Positions 1 through 12,462 of a DNA stretch of 64,000 nucleotides are shown here, one piece after another. Position 1 is the stretch's first letter; every line of letters begins with the position of its first letter. The translations under genes and the position numbers were made by a program. Location: assembly GCA_027579435.1 (NCBI GenBank), contig JANBPK010000821.1:1-64000 (forward strand), given 5' to 3'. The notes beneath the pieces are model-generated. The model did no database searches. It saw nothing but the letters and a program-made list of their open reading frames with translations, and was not told where the DNA came from. The stretch is from Candolleomyces eurysporus. Lineage: Eukaryota; Basidiomycota; Agaricomycetes; Agaricales; Psathyrellaceae.

Positions 1-28
1 AGGCATGCGTGAGGTAGGCATGCGTGAG
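1..28. repeat. Short direct repeat at the window edge
   Basis: A 13-base unit, AGGCATGCGTGAG, occurs at 1-13 and again at 16-28 with a 2-base spacer. It may be the edge of a longer tandem array that continues outside the window. Confidence 0.5.
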
Positions 29-30
29 CC

Positions 31-1826
31 AGGCGCATNGGGCCCCTGGAAAGCAGGAGTGGTGACAGGANGCTGGTGGGTTGGCANCATCTGAGCTAAG
101 CGCGCCCATGCCAGTACCGTAGTGGTGGCGGGTCGACTGGGTTCGATCAGTCTCAGGACAAGCTTGTCCTTTAGATTGTTCAGACATGAATGCTATTCGA
201 AATAAAAAAAAATCAGACACTTGAGCAAATTCGCAAGAGTGGAGCGGCACTCACGTTGAGCCCAACAGAAGAAAAGTGAGGCAGTTGATTGGGGAGAGGG
301 GGAAGGAAGACGACAGAAGGACTGCCCAAGGCAGTTACAGCCTTTAAATCCCAACAGCTAACCCCAAAAAATCCAACAAAGATCGGGCAGAACTTCCTCT
401 GCCATCTTCTCAGTTGCATCCACCATGCAACGTGTTACATCTCGCAGGCAGAACATTTTTGTATGCCGTCCTCACCAGTCGCTAGAGAACGGGCTGAGTG
501 TCCACTACGTGCCATTGGCCCTGTCTGTGTGAGACAACATGTTAGCGCATTGGGGCCAGGAGCAAGTACCACCAAGTAAGTACCTTCAACGCAGCCAACA
601 ATTGCCACCAAAAACCCAACCGTCCTGGTGCTTCGGCCAGAACCTCTTCCGCTCTTCCTGATTGCATCCACAATGGCGACGTGATACGCCATTCAGAGGC
701 ATTTCTTGGGTTGGACGGTGGACGGTATGTGCAGGTCTGGCTTGTTGGGCAGTGGCTCCAATGAGGCTGGGCGCAAGAGACGTGGACAAGGAAGAGAGAC
801 AAACGGAATGGGAGTGACAAACGGAATGTTTGTCGGTAGTTTGTTTCTGAGTACCTGCCACGTTGGTCCATCGCATGACACCCATCTTTGATATGGATCT
901 CGCTGTCTGGCACCTGTCAGCACTTCTCTGATCGGGACAAGATCTGAAGCCTGGAGCAAGAAGGTATGTTTTATGGATTGTGAGCATCAAATAAGTACCA
1001 ACATAAACCTGCTATGAGAGGCAGTTACAAGTAGCCAAGAGACAGGGATGGTTTGCATCAGACATAGACTTGAATTCATGAAAGTGCTTCCAGATCTGGA
1101 TGAATTCCGGGTGGGAACGCACTCGCTTCCGCCTCTCGCCCTGGAGCTCTCGCTGGCGTCGCCTTATACAAGCCTCCGACGAAGTTAGCTGTGACTGAGT
1201 AAATATCAGCAATGTTTGAAGGAAAGAAATGCACAAAATTACCTTTCTCAATCGTTTGGTGTGCAAATCCAAGTTTTTCCACCATGGCCGCAAGTACCAA
1301 GTGCCCGGCAATTGAATTGGGACACCAGCCGCCTGGTACTCCTCGAGCTTGGCTCAAAGCCTCTGGGCAAGCATCTTTCGAAATGTGAGGACACTTCACA
1401 GGCAGGAAACCTGAGATTTCTCACCTCTTCCCTCTCCTCCACCGGACGCCTTTTTGCGATGTATCGGGATGATCCAGACATCTTTAGCCCAGCACTCCGT
1501 GTGCTGGATGAATTTCCAAAGCTTGTGATGTCAAAAGGATGCAAAGGCAAAGGTGGAGAATATTGCGCACCGTTGTGCGCAGAGCTGTTGGGGATTGGAC
1601 GGGCAGTCAAGACGCCGTTGGAGAAGTGTCTGGACTGCATTGATGCAGTCGTCGTTGAGGCATTGCGTCGGCCCCAGCAACCTGGCAGATTCTTGAGTGG
1701 AAAAGATTGCGACACACACACCGCCTTTGTTATATATATCCATTGGCAGCAGGAGCTGCTCGGATCAGACGGCTAGAACCTGCACGTTCCCAAATGGTAT
1801 TTTGTCGTAGAAAACAGGCATCTGTG
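31..1826. other. No recognised gene; flank of a KDZ element
   Basis: The stretch holds several open frames on both strands. The longest is a 186-codon plus-strand frame at 1216-1776, and I recognise no domain in any of them. Three N bases (40, 71 and 87) lie near the start. The 1.2-1.75 kb part may belong to the KDZ element that follows, because such elements often carry passenger sequence, but nothing in the sequence proves it. Confidence 0.3.
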
Positions 1827-4800
1827 TTAGCAATGGTTAGGATCGAGCGGGACACTGCATGTGGGTGAAAGCATTACCGGTGTTTCCCATGAAAGGACCC
1901 ACTGTGAGGGAGGAGGCAACGTAGCGTGGATTTTGACCTCCATAGAACGCTGGGGAATCGTAACTGTTGGTTTGTCACCATTGCTGTCCATTTCTTCCTG
2001 ATACATGTCATCGAGGAGGATATTCTTGGTGAGTTCTATCTCCTCTGGCACTTCTGCCGATTCGTCGGTGACCGTAATTGGCATCCAGGTTAGAGGGAGG
2101 GTGGTTGCTGCAGTAACACTTTCCGTCTGCGTCTTGTACAATGCCTCTGGGACCAGAGGTGTTTGCCATGCAGACGAAAGTGCCACGACATCTTTGTACT
2201 CATGGTGGAGAGGTCCAACCAAGTCGGAATCTGCAGTAGGCAGTAGTGGCTCAGAAGGGAAACGACCCATAGAACATATAGACTTACTGGCTGGATCTTG
2301 AAGAGCGGCAATGATGGCACTCAGCTCCATCCTGTGCCACCGTAGCATATTGTCTGCTTCTTCTCCGAGACGGCGTTGCTCTTCTGTGCACCGATCAAGC
2401 TTCAGAAATGCTCGAATCCCCTCTCGCATGTCCGCGTCATAAACCCAGCGGTGAACACTCTCGTCTACCGGGGCTACCCAGACACTTTCTATTAGTGTTG
2501 AGCACTTCTTCAGATCGGCCAGTTTCGTTGGTAGCTCGTCCAGGATCGGGATTTGATAATGAGGTTTATTGAGCTTGACAAGCTTTGCGCATTCTCGGTT
2601 GAAATTTTTGATTGCATGGTTCAGGGTAGACGTCCGTTTGGTCATTGTTGAGCAAAGGGCCTGATGCATCTTTGTGCCTAAGACCAGAGTGTTGGAACTG
2701 TGATATCTGACATGAGGTAGTTGAGTATACGTACTGGTAGCCATATCCTTTCCGCCTGCAGCTCGGTCCAGTTTGTCGAACTCCCAGAAAACATGGGTAG
2801 CCCTGCGCTGAACGTTTGCCTTCAGCTCCCGAACAAGGAACATTTGTCACATAAAATTAAAGGAGACTCCTTCTAGGTCGGGGAAATCCTCAGACACGTT
2901 CAGGGACACGTACATGCTGTCGGCCTTTCCCTTGAGCTCATTGAACTGCTGTTGCAGGGCTTGGAGAGCAGGTCGACATGATTGCGGGAGCGAGCCACTG
3001 TTGAGGAGTGCGTTACTCTTAGCAACACTGGCTTCGAGCGTTTTCAGCTCTGATTGAATACATAGAATGTGGTTGAGCTGGGTCTTCAGCTTGCCGGGGG
3101 CAACTATCACAGAGGGAGTTAGTCCAGCAGTGAAAGGAACCAAAAGATGTACTCACGGCTACAAAGCAACAGTTGGACCTCCTTCTGCTGGGCCCACTGC
3201 TCCTGAAGGACAGAATTTTCGATACCGCATTTTGAAAGGATTTTTTTCGCCTCTTTTTGTTGCTTCTCAACACCTTGAGCGAGCTTCCGGCATATGAAAC
3301 TGCCCAGCCCCACAACCATCTCTGCACTGAGCTCTTGCAGGAAGCTGTCGATCAGTAGAACCCGTCGATTGGCCTGGATAAGAAGTGTCAGAGCGGTTTC
3401 AAGAGGTGGTGGAAAAGGATTCTAACATACCAAAGAAGTACGGCAGACAGGGATTAGATGTCGTGCTCGAGACCATAGCCGCTCAACGGCCTCCCCATTG
3501 GTTAGACCCATTCCCGGCTTCAGCCTGGGGTTGTAATGCAACTGGCATGCCCACTGGTGCACATAGGCATGCATGGCGCTTGTCCCAAACTGGAGCCAAG
3601 ACAATATGTCTTCAGGAAATATTTCATACTGTCGAAAGACTTGTTTCAGCTCCATGTGGGATAGTGGTCAAGGCAATTATACCTACCTTGCACATACTGG
3701 CGTCTATGACGCAACCAATGTCATACAGGACAGTGACTGTCGCCATTTTCGGGAGGAAAGAAAATAAATGTTGGATTAGCAATACGGCGTATTTTTGTTG
3801 TTCCCCAGGAGTGTTGATATTAGCAACGAAGAGTGGAATACCATGGCGACAGACCAGGGTGGCAAGACCACCAATGTCAAAGCGCTCGAGACTCGTCTTC
3901 ACGGTACTTCCGGTTCCAGCTTCATGGGAGTTTTTGCAAGACTTGATAGCTTCGTCAGGCACAGGAGTATGGAGAGGTACAGGATGCTTTTGCGCCTTTT
4001 CTATCTGCTCCCCGATGCGATCCACCTGCTCCTTTGGAATGAAATGTACCGGAAGATAGAATCCAGGTGAATTTGCTGCCAAACGCAGGTGACGATGGTT
4101 GAAATTTCCATTGCAAGACACTTGACAGTCTCCACCACTGGGAATTGTCAGCAAATATGTTTCTGTTCGATGTTCGATCAAATGGAGGGGACTGACAGAT
4201 CAAATGGGCGGCCGAACATCTTCCCGCCGAAACATGCTGGGCAGAGGCTTTGAAGGATCCAATGGCAGCCCTCTGGTACTGTGGCAGGGAGGTTGCGCTG
4301 TCCTTCATTGATAGCGTCGACCGGCAGTTGTGGTGGTGATAGTGTTTCCGGCTCAGTGTTGCTAGGACCAGTAGGTTGGGTCTGGTCGATTGGCACGCCG
4401 AACATGTCGTGTAATTTGCTGGCGATTGCGGCTTCCTTCCTCCTCTTGACCTCAACGCGTAGGCATTGGTACCATTGCAATGCGTATCCAATTCCCTTTC
4501 GGAACGGCTGCTTGACTCTTCCTCCCTGATGATGTACATAGTAATCAACTAGGCTGCAACGATAGCTCAATAAAGTCCTGCTCACCATGGAATTCAGCGC
4601 AACAAAGGCACAATTTTTATAAGATGTATTCAGCGCTGCAGCTAGTGCCGTTACCGCGTCGGAGGAGCGCTGCATAAGAGCGAGGAATAGATCCAGCAGC
4701 TCAAGTGATACGGCCTGACGTGGATTGGTTGGGGCAGTCGGGAAAAGGCCGTTCCGAACAAGGACGATAGCCAACGGTTCACAATTGCAGGCGGTAACTT

Positions 4801-5580
4801 CATAATCCATGAAGCCTGTCAAGTGTCTCAGTACTGTGAGTTTAATAGATTCAGATTACACTGACTGGCAAAAAGAAGGCTGGTGACTCGGGAGACTGTC
4901 TTCAAGCATTGAAGGCCACTGGAGTGGATGCATTGGGATGCCAGAATAGCTGGAGGGCGGGTCCATTCCTTCCCAGCCATTGAATTAGAGTACTGCAGGA
5001 ATGGTTTAACAAAGCTAGGGAGCAACACCTTCCACTTCTTGTATAACTCTTCTGCGGTTTTGTCCGGGGTCAATCGTTTGGGAGGGGGAAACGGGAGCCC
5101 GGGATCGTCCTCCCAATTGCAAGGCATCCCCTCATCATCGTCAGAGTCCTCGCAAGTGCTTTCATTGTTCGGCACATGCACGTTGGACTGGTCGATTTCC
5201 ATGCTTGCTAGAGCGCCCACAGGTGCAGGCAAACTGGGCTCGGAAGCCTTGACCCCTTCCAGTATAGTGGTATTTGGGATCGGACAGTCGGTCGGTACGC
5301 TACCAGCAAAATCTTCCTGGAACTGTTTGGCAGCCATCGCGTTCTTCTTTAGGACCTCCATCCTCGCAGACAGGTCGGAGACCTCTCGTGCTGTGGCATA
5401 GCAGATGATCTTCTCCTTTTTCCGAGCAGCAACCTGCTTCTTCTGGGGCGATGTATAATGTATACCGTGTCCAGGCACGACCAATTGTTGTCCTCGAGTG
5501 CGAGAGCTGCCTTTCGAGATTTTGCCTTTTGAGGCTTTACTTTTCGATATCGTCGAATGTCCCTTCAGGGTAGGTGCCAT
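1827..5580 (-). pseudogene. KDZ-family (Kyakuja-Dileera-Zisupton) transposase, interrupted by one in-frame stop
   Basis: A transposase of the KDZ DNA transposons, which are abundant in Agaricomycetes. Reading from the ATG at 5580, the N-terminus is basic (MAPTLKGHS...) and is followed by an acidic stretch near 5150. Then come CPACF (about 4220), a GNFNHRHLRLA segment (about 4095), LVCRHGIPLF with NINTPGEQQKYA (3790-3860), VLYDIGC (about 3720) and MHAYVHQWACQLHYNPR with LTNGEAVERLWS (3480-3575). These conserved blocks and their order are typical of the family. Several short introns separate the exons. The C-terminal part is a long helical region rich in Leu, Lys and Glu. An in-frame TGA at 2847-2849 separates ...EGVSFNFM from QMFLVREL, and the same frame continues for another 338 codons, so the copy is probably inactive. 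No clear terminal inverted repeats were found by eye. Confidence 0.85.
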
Positions 5581-7141
5581 GGTTGAAGCAGTTACTAGCA
5601 GAGCAGGGAAGGCAGGTGGGCGCAGTGAAGGGTCTGAGGAAGAGAAGGATATGCGAATAAATTCATATTTGGTACGTGTCACAAATTCGGTGATGGACGC
5701 TTTCAAGAAAGTGCTTGAACAGTGCTCGACAAAGTGTCTACTAACAAGTACCCAGCAGAAAGTATCGATCCCAGCCACATTCCGCCTTTCCAAAATTGGA
5801 ATCGGGGCGTGGCACCAACTTTCCGGGCTGGCAGTGCACCGATCAGAACCCCTCTCAAAGGGGGTTCCTACCTATCNAAAAAAGGACCCTTTCAAAGGGT
5901 CTGACTAAGCAGATCAGCAGCTGCCTGAGGTGGTTGTTGATGAGCATTCTACGAGTCTTTACGTAAGGAAAGCTCGTTCCTTTCATAGGTCGGTACAAGA
6001 CTCGGCGCTCTTGGCATTTTGGGAGGGACACCTTCCATACCAGGCAATCAAAGTTGGCTTTACCCAAAGCCGGGTGGGATTTCCCGATGCCAGGCACTTG
6101 GCTTTCATACCATCATTTAGAGGAGGGAAGCCGCACGAGCGCGAGCACGCCACAGGCAAGCGTCGGCGAGTGCCTTGACTGTCTCAAAGAATGAGTAGCA
6201 TGTAAACTGTGCAACCCCTGTAAAGGCTCGTACTGCCGTGCCCTGCGAGTTGGCAACGGCCTTCTACCAAAGTTAGAGGACAAGTCAAAGAAATTAAGGC
6301 AGATCAGTGAATTAGAGAGCTGAGACTGTTTTTCGGCTAAATCTGAATAGGCGCCTCCTAACCCACTGGCAAGGCATCTTCACTTATCTCCACACTCGAC
6401 CTTACACAGCTGCATGAGATATGAGCCCTCAATACACTCCGTACGCTGGGACTAGTAGGAAGCTCGTTCTTGCATTCGATGTCGGAACAACATACAGCGG
6501 CATCTCATACAAGTGCAAAGCAATCCACATCATGATGCTCCCGATCTGAACTGGAGATGTTAGCATCCTCAACCCTGGTCAAGTTCCAGAGATCAAAGGC
6601 GTTATTAGGTATCCTCAATCACTTCAAAGTACTATGCAATGTCAGCAAAAAGGCGGCGCCCACTCACATTTTACAAAGAGGATCTGAACTTCCCAAGAGT
6701 AATAGCAAAGGTGAAGAAAGCGCAATTGGAGAGAGATAAATCAAAAGTGCCTCAGATAGAATGCCATGATATCATACCTCTTCATCAGCAAACTNGGGGG
6801 GGTCAAGGCCTCGTCATACCTTGTCAATCTCGAAGGCGAGGAGCGAAATAAAAAGTAGAATCTTACCTCATGGGGGATTGAAAAGGTAGAACAAGTTATG
6901 GTTGGATGATTGTGGTTTGGTCTGAGGATTGAGGGAAGGTCCGGCACGGCAAGGTATACATTATCTCGATTGTCTATCAGGCAATGTAACCTACCATAAG
7001 CAAACAAAGTGATGTGATTTGAAAATAGTATCGGGAGGTATGGTATAATTAAGAAGGAATGTGGAGGTAATGAAAGTGAAACAGTCCGGAACATTGCAAT
7101 AGTGAAAGCGAAATGAGAAAATTGATGACGATTGCCAAGTA
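5581..7141. other. Intergenic, no supported gene; two hairpins at 5846-5901
   Basis: No family is recognisable here. Two short perfect or near-perfect inverted repeats lie close together: GAACCCC/GGGGGTTC at 5846-5867 and GACCCTTT-C-AAAGGGTC at 5885-5901. The N at 5877 lies between them and the N at 6795 adjoins a G run. The hairpins could be a transposon end or part of a folded transcript, but no element can be assigned. Confidence 0.35.
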
Positions 7142-9090
7142 TTATACATAGCGTGAGGAGCGAGTAGTATTGGCACTAATGAGTGCACTCAGATCCTCGG
7201 CATCAACATCACCACCACCGGCGGCTGGGACGCTTGCTGCGCGCTGTGGAGTAGTAGATTGACTACTTGGTGGCGACGAGGGTGGCGGCGCTGGAGAACT
7301 ATTGGTACAATGAGCACAGTGTTAGGAAAAAACAAATCAATGAGAAAACTTACGACAAATGTCCTGCTTGGCTTTTGGCACAATTCTTTGCCTTTCGTTG
7401 CTGACGGATGAGATCTAGTGTGCTTACTGGATTGGGCTCAACAAATTCAGTTTCCTCAGGCTCGATACCAAAGGTATGGCTAGTGATGGTGGGTGTGAGT
7501 TACTGTTCCAACCGATAGAAAGATCTAGTTGATTAAGACGCACCTGTTCCACCACGCCAGCGTATCTTTGATCCATTCGTTGACTGATTCTGTAGGATCA
7601 ATGCCATCAACAATGAAGAGACCAAGAAGAGTCTTGTAAAAGAGCTCTCGGTCAAAAACATCGTCGATTCGCCAATCATCAAGATCAGAAAGCATCCACC
7701 AAGTCTGTTAAAAGAAAGTATGAAAGGAATAAGCATGCTGCGAGTAGACGCAAGCTTACAATTACACATATGTATGCAATTGACTCCGCTGTGACATGTT
7801 CCATCTCGTTCAACTCAGCCTGATTTCGTTTGACCTTGACTTTCTTCTCTTCATTTGAGACTGAAGAAGGGCTAGTGAAAACGTGCTTCCAAAACTATCA
7901 CAAATGAGTCTTATACAAGTCGAAAAATAGAGGGCCACTTACCATAAGAATGAGTTTTGAGCAAAGGAGACCATTCTGCATGTTGTCTGGATCATACTCA
8001 AGATCTGCATAGAGGAATGAGGGAAACTTGTTCCCCACGAGCCGCAGTTTCTGATTGAGTAACTTATCACGGACACTATGGCAAAAGGAGTGAAATATTC
8101 TGAGCCCTTAGATGCAGATAAGGACTTACCCTTCCCAATCCTTCCTACTCTCCTCGCTAAGATGAGGAGGCAACATAAGGAGTTGCAGTAAGGGATGCCG
8201 AGGGCCACGAGCCACTTCTTTGCGCCGAGTTGGATCGAGAGGGAACGTGGTACCATATTCATCAAACCAGGCCTTCATTTTGCTTTTCACATACAGAATT
8301 TCGGCAACTCGAAGGCTCTTGATATCCCAAGTTTGTGCCTGGCCAGCGGCAACATTCAACTAGGAATAGAATCAGCATGCAGTGGCATAAGTCATAGCAA
8401 CCGTGACATATGTCCCTGGACACACCTTTTGACCAAAGCGAGAGACAAGGATACTTTTGCCACGAATGGTATCAAAATCATTGTCAAAGTCGGGAACAGA
8501 GTTGTGTAAAGCATCAATGAGCTTGCGTTCACGTGCATACATCTCGTAAAACCTGAGGAAGATGAAGATCAGAATAGAGACATCCATAAATGTGCACTTA
8601 CTTGGTCTTTGGAACAGTCTTCTTGGTTGCAAGATCAACATATCGCTTTTTAAGGATACAAGCATGGACAACGACAGCTTGGCAGTAGTTGCCGAACATA
8701 TCCACAGTGTGCATAAGCCACTGAGCTGCTTGTTTATAAGCCTGGAATGGTCCAGCACCCCTATATTTTATCAAGTAGTATCAGCAAAACATTCAGGAGC
8801 AGCCCATCCATGTACTTTCGCTCTTGAAGATCCAAAAGCCAGTCTTTTAGACTGGGCCACTTGTCTTCCTTATCCTTGCCCTCATCACTGTCACATTTCT
8901 CTCCATCCTCTGCTGAACTCGGCTCCTCATCGCTAAAAATCCCATCGGAGGCTTCAGCAGTTCCAGCAGCTTGTTTTCTGTGAGATGATGAGCCTTTGCT
9001 CCCAAGAAAGTGCTATCGCATACTCACTGTCGCTTTCCAGACCTAGCGACATCTGCTGTGTGCTTTCGCTTCTCATTACGTCCCTGGGCG
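7142..9090 (-). CDS. DUF6698-like protein (5' end unresolved)
   Basis: A multi-exon minus-strand gene. Successive exons read: basic RNEKRKHTADVARSGKRQ (about 9080-9030); an acidic Glu/Asp/Ser-rich stretch (8970-8870); KDWLLDLQERKYMDG (about 8840); GPFQAYKQAAQWLMHTVDM with ACILKKRYVDLATKK (8590-8760); DPTRRKEVARGPRHPLLQLL (8160-8250); KHVFTSPSSVS (about 7870); TWWMLSDLDDWRIDD (about 7690) and DTLAWWN (about 7550). The last exon is Ser/Pro-rich and ends at a TAA at 7142-7144. The FTSPSS block, a following VT..SIAY block and the terminal LAWWN block match my recollection of DUF6698, a family of unknown function that is highly expanded in Agaricomycetes and often found near transposons. Its role is unknown. 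The first exon is uncertain: an acceptor AG precedes 9090, and no start codon upstream could be chosen. Divergent from the neighbouring Plavaka transposase. Confidence 0.6.
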
Positions 9091-9653
9091 CTGTTCAAAT
9101 GTCAGAAATAGCCACATATATCCACAAAAGCAGTGCTCGCCTTCTACCAGCTCTCTGAGATCGAGACTGTGAGTTCCGTTCCTGAGATGAAGCTGCTCCA
9201 TGAGCCATTCTGGCCTCAAAAAGCTGTGGCAGGCAAGCAGGTGGTGGGTGAGCAGGACAAAGCAGAGAATTGAGGCAAGCATGAAATGCGCCCAGGCCGA
9301 TGCGCGAGTCGCGACACACTCATCCAATTCTGGAAGTTGGTCACCTGACCACTCAAGCGCCGTACCTGTCAGCTCTCTCGTCAATAAAATGGCCAACTTC
9401 GATGCTATGTTGGGGCAGATCTTGTTGATAAGACGGCAATAGATGGTCAAACGCACAGCCAAGTGCTGTGAAGATGCCATAGATGTGATATGTTGAAAGA
9501 ATCACATCTAAGTCATCACAATACCACGCTCATTTGAGTTGACCGCGGTCCTCTCATTGCTGCCCCTTGCTTTGTACCACCACCCACTGGAATGCTCCCT
9601 TGCGCCTGATGAGGGTCTTATCTGCCATACTCATTGCACTATATTTCATCACT
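9091..9653. promoter_or_regulatory. Divergent intergenic region between the DUF6698-like gene and the Plavaka transposase
   Basis: An open frame on the minus strand (9076-9480, 134 codons) starts MASSQHLAV. It could encode the missing 5' exon of the DUF6698-like gene, but its frame ends in a stop just past the apparent acceptor and it shows no recognisable domain. No clear TATA element or inverted repeat was seen. Confidence 0.3.
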
Positions 9654-12462
9654 ATGGTGTTCTCTTGCCCTGCTACACAATGCAACAAGGAGTACAAGAA
9701 GGAATCGGGCCTAAACCGCCATCTCAGAGCATGCAGAGCTTATCAAAGGGAATTGCAGAACACTATCAATGAGGAAAAATCAAAGNAAAAGGGCCAAAAA
9801 AATTGCTCACATGGTGTGCTCTTTATTCAAAATCAACCCACTCCTCTTCTAATTCTTCATTTCTGCATGCAAGAATTTATCTACCTCTACCGATGAAACT
9901 CCAATGATTGTTGACGAGCCCAATAACGACGATGGTTCAGATGACAAATGGGAGACAGTCAAAGAAAGGATACCCACCAGTCCCCATCAACAAAGAGGAC
10001 CAGGGAGACTATTTCCTGCCAGATTCTTTGATCAACAGGTGCAACCAGCACCTGCTCCAGTGCCACGAGTTGCAGCTGCTGCTGGATCAGCACCAGCCAA
10101 TTGTGGAGAAGCAACTCTCAAGCGGACAGCCACCAACAAATTTGGCATCTTTCATATCTGGAAAAACCATCCAATGGCGTCACCACCTTTGGATAACAAG
10201 GGCATTATCTCTGATGTCCCAACATTCTCAAAGGTAGCTGGCACCCAGATGAACACCCATTGGTGGAAGGGATTTGGCCAGCTGCGAGAGGGACTCACAG
10301 AGCAAACCATGGCTGCCTGGGCCCCATTTGCTAACTCAACCATTTTCCGGCTTGTTTGATACTACTACACCTCGTTTTCTGATGCATCTATTGCTGGGTT
10401 CAACCATCTTGTGCGGGATGTGCTTAAAGCACCAGATTTCAAGATCTCAGACATTCCAGATGACTTTGACCTCCAAAGTGAACTCCAGAAGCTTGACAGT
10501 GAGAACTCTGGCATCTCACCGTTTGCTCAGTCTTCTGTCTGGCATGATGGATCTATTGAAATACCCCTTCCTGCTGAAGGGAAGAAACACCGGTCTGAAG
10601 AGCAAGCTCCAAAGCTGAAAATTGGTGGAGTTCTACACCGGAAGCTTGTGGAGGTTATCAAATCTGCCTTTCAAGGGCCTGATTTTCCTTCATATCACTT
10701 CACACCAACACAGGCTTACTGGAAGCCTGACAAAGATTCATCCCCAGAGCGCATTTACTCTGAAATCTATGATTCAGATGCATTCTGGCAAGAGCATGAG
10801 TCTATCATGGCAGAAGCTCCACCTGGGCCTGAAATGCCAACAGTCATTGCAGCTCTTCTTCTCTACTCTGACTCCACCCATCTTGCAAATTTTGGCTCAG
10901 CATCTCTATGGCCATATTATCTTTACTTTGGGAACCAGTCCAAGTATGAGCGTGCTAAACCAAGTGCATGTGCAGCCCACCATTTGGCCTACATACCAAC
11001 AGTAAGTCTTTCTGTTCACTCTATTTTCAGTTCTCATAACTGGTTACAACAGTTGCCACAGGACCTACAAGAGCAGTACCAGAAGGCCTACCCAGGTCTG
11101 CCAGCAAGTGCAAATACAATCACGCATCTAAAACGAGAGCTTGTTCATTCAGCCTGGCGCTTACTGCTTGATGATGACTTCATTGAAGCTTACAAGAATG
11201 GAATTGTGATTCTATGTGCCAATGGAATCTGCCGGCAGGTTTTTCCACGNTTTTTTTACTTACTCTGCAGATTATCCTGAGGAGTGAGTGTTTTCTGATT
11301 CAAGTTTGAAACTTGGCCTGATATTGTGAGATCACAGAGTCATCCTGACGAGTATCAGATATCTCGGAAAGTGTGGGTGCCCTGACTGTCATACAGAGAA
11401 GGAGGTGTTTGATGAACTTGGAACTGTGAATGATGAAAGGCGAAGGCAGAAAAAACGGCTGGATGATCCACCATACCGGAAACAAGTTGAGAAGGCCAGA
11501 GAAAAGATTTTCAAAAAGGGTCGCAGTGTGAATGGCACAACTGTGGACAACATACTGGGCCAGCGTTCTGAGGCACCCATCCAAGTAAGTTTAATTCTGC
11601 TTGTAAATGAGGCCTTCTAATCAAATGAATTTCAGAATGCTTTCTCTCAAGCTCTTTCTGTCTTCAAGTTCAACTTCTTCTCCATGTTTGTTCCTGATCT
11701 CCTGCATGAGTTTCAGCTTGGTGTGTGGAAAGGAATTTTCACTCATCTAATGCGCATTCTCCATACCACAACTGGGAATGCCATTCAGGAGCTCAATCGA
11801 CGCTATCGGCTAATCCCAACCTTTGGCCGTGGAACAATTAGGAAGTTTAGCAACAATGCATCATCCATGAAAAAGCTTGCTGCTCGTGACTTTGAGGACC
11901 TGCTTCAGGTACTGTACTTTTCAATTGCATGATATTTCAGCTTGCTCATTTTAATCTATCTCAGTGCGCATTACCTGTGTTTGAGGGCTTGCTTCCAGGA
12001 TCTCATGATCGGATTGTTCTAGACATGCTGTTTGCTCTTGCGTGTTGGCATGCATATGGCAAGCTTCGTCTACATACATCTTCAACGGTCCATACTCTGA
12101 AGAATGTGACACGAGGACTTGGATTTCGGGTTCGGAAGTTCCGGTCAGCTGTTTGCTCAAAGTATGACACTTGTGATCTTCCAAGTGAAGATGCAGCTCA
12201 AAGCCGTCGGCGTCGCCAACGTAAAGCTGCCAAAAGAGGTTCAAGTTCAGCAGAAGGCAGCAATTCTGACAATCAGGGTACTAAACAACGGTATCTGAAT
12301 CTCAACACCTTCAAATTTCATGCTCTTGGACACTATGCATCTGTCATTCCTATTTTTGGTCCTAGTGATAACTTTTCTACCCAGACTGTGAGTAAGAGTA
12401 TTAGTCAAAGCTCATGATCTGTTTACTAACCAAGCATGCTAGGGCGAACAAGAGCACCGATG
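9654..12462 (+). pseudogene. Plavaka (CACTA-superfamily) transposase, with a nonsense codon and truncated by insertion
   Basis: Starts at ATG 9654 with a Cys/His cluster (CPATQCNKEY...GLNRHLRACR) typical of Plavaka N-termini. Recognisable blocks follow: WWKGFGQL (10263); LLYSDSTHLANFGSASLWP with LYFGNQSKYERAK (10860-10965); the PRFFTYSADYPEE region (11245-11282); CGCPDCHTEKE (about 11370); DLLHEFQLGVWKGIFTHLMR (11695-11755); and FHALGHYASVIPIFG (12315-12360), then after an intron GEQEHR (12446-12462). There are two defects. An in-frame TGA at 10357-10359 falls between FRLV and YYYTSFSD, where family members usually have a tryptophan. The coding sequence also stops matching the family immediately after GEQEHR, where unrelated repeat DNA begins. 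The N at 11250 is not a true break, because removing it restores the reading frame. The element no longer has a recognisable 3' end in this window. Confidence 0.85.

Noticed and set aside
9076..9480. 134-codon frame as the first exon of the DUF6698-like gene
   Set aside because: The frame does not join the next exon without an unproven splice, and it shows no domain; not included in the coding call.
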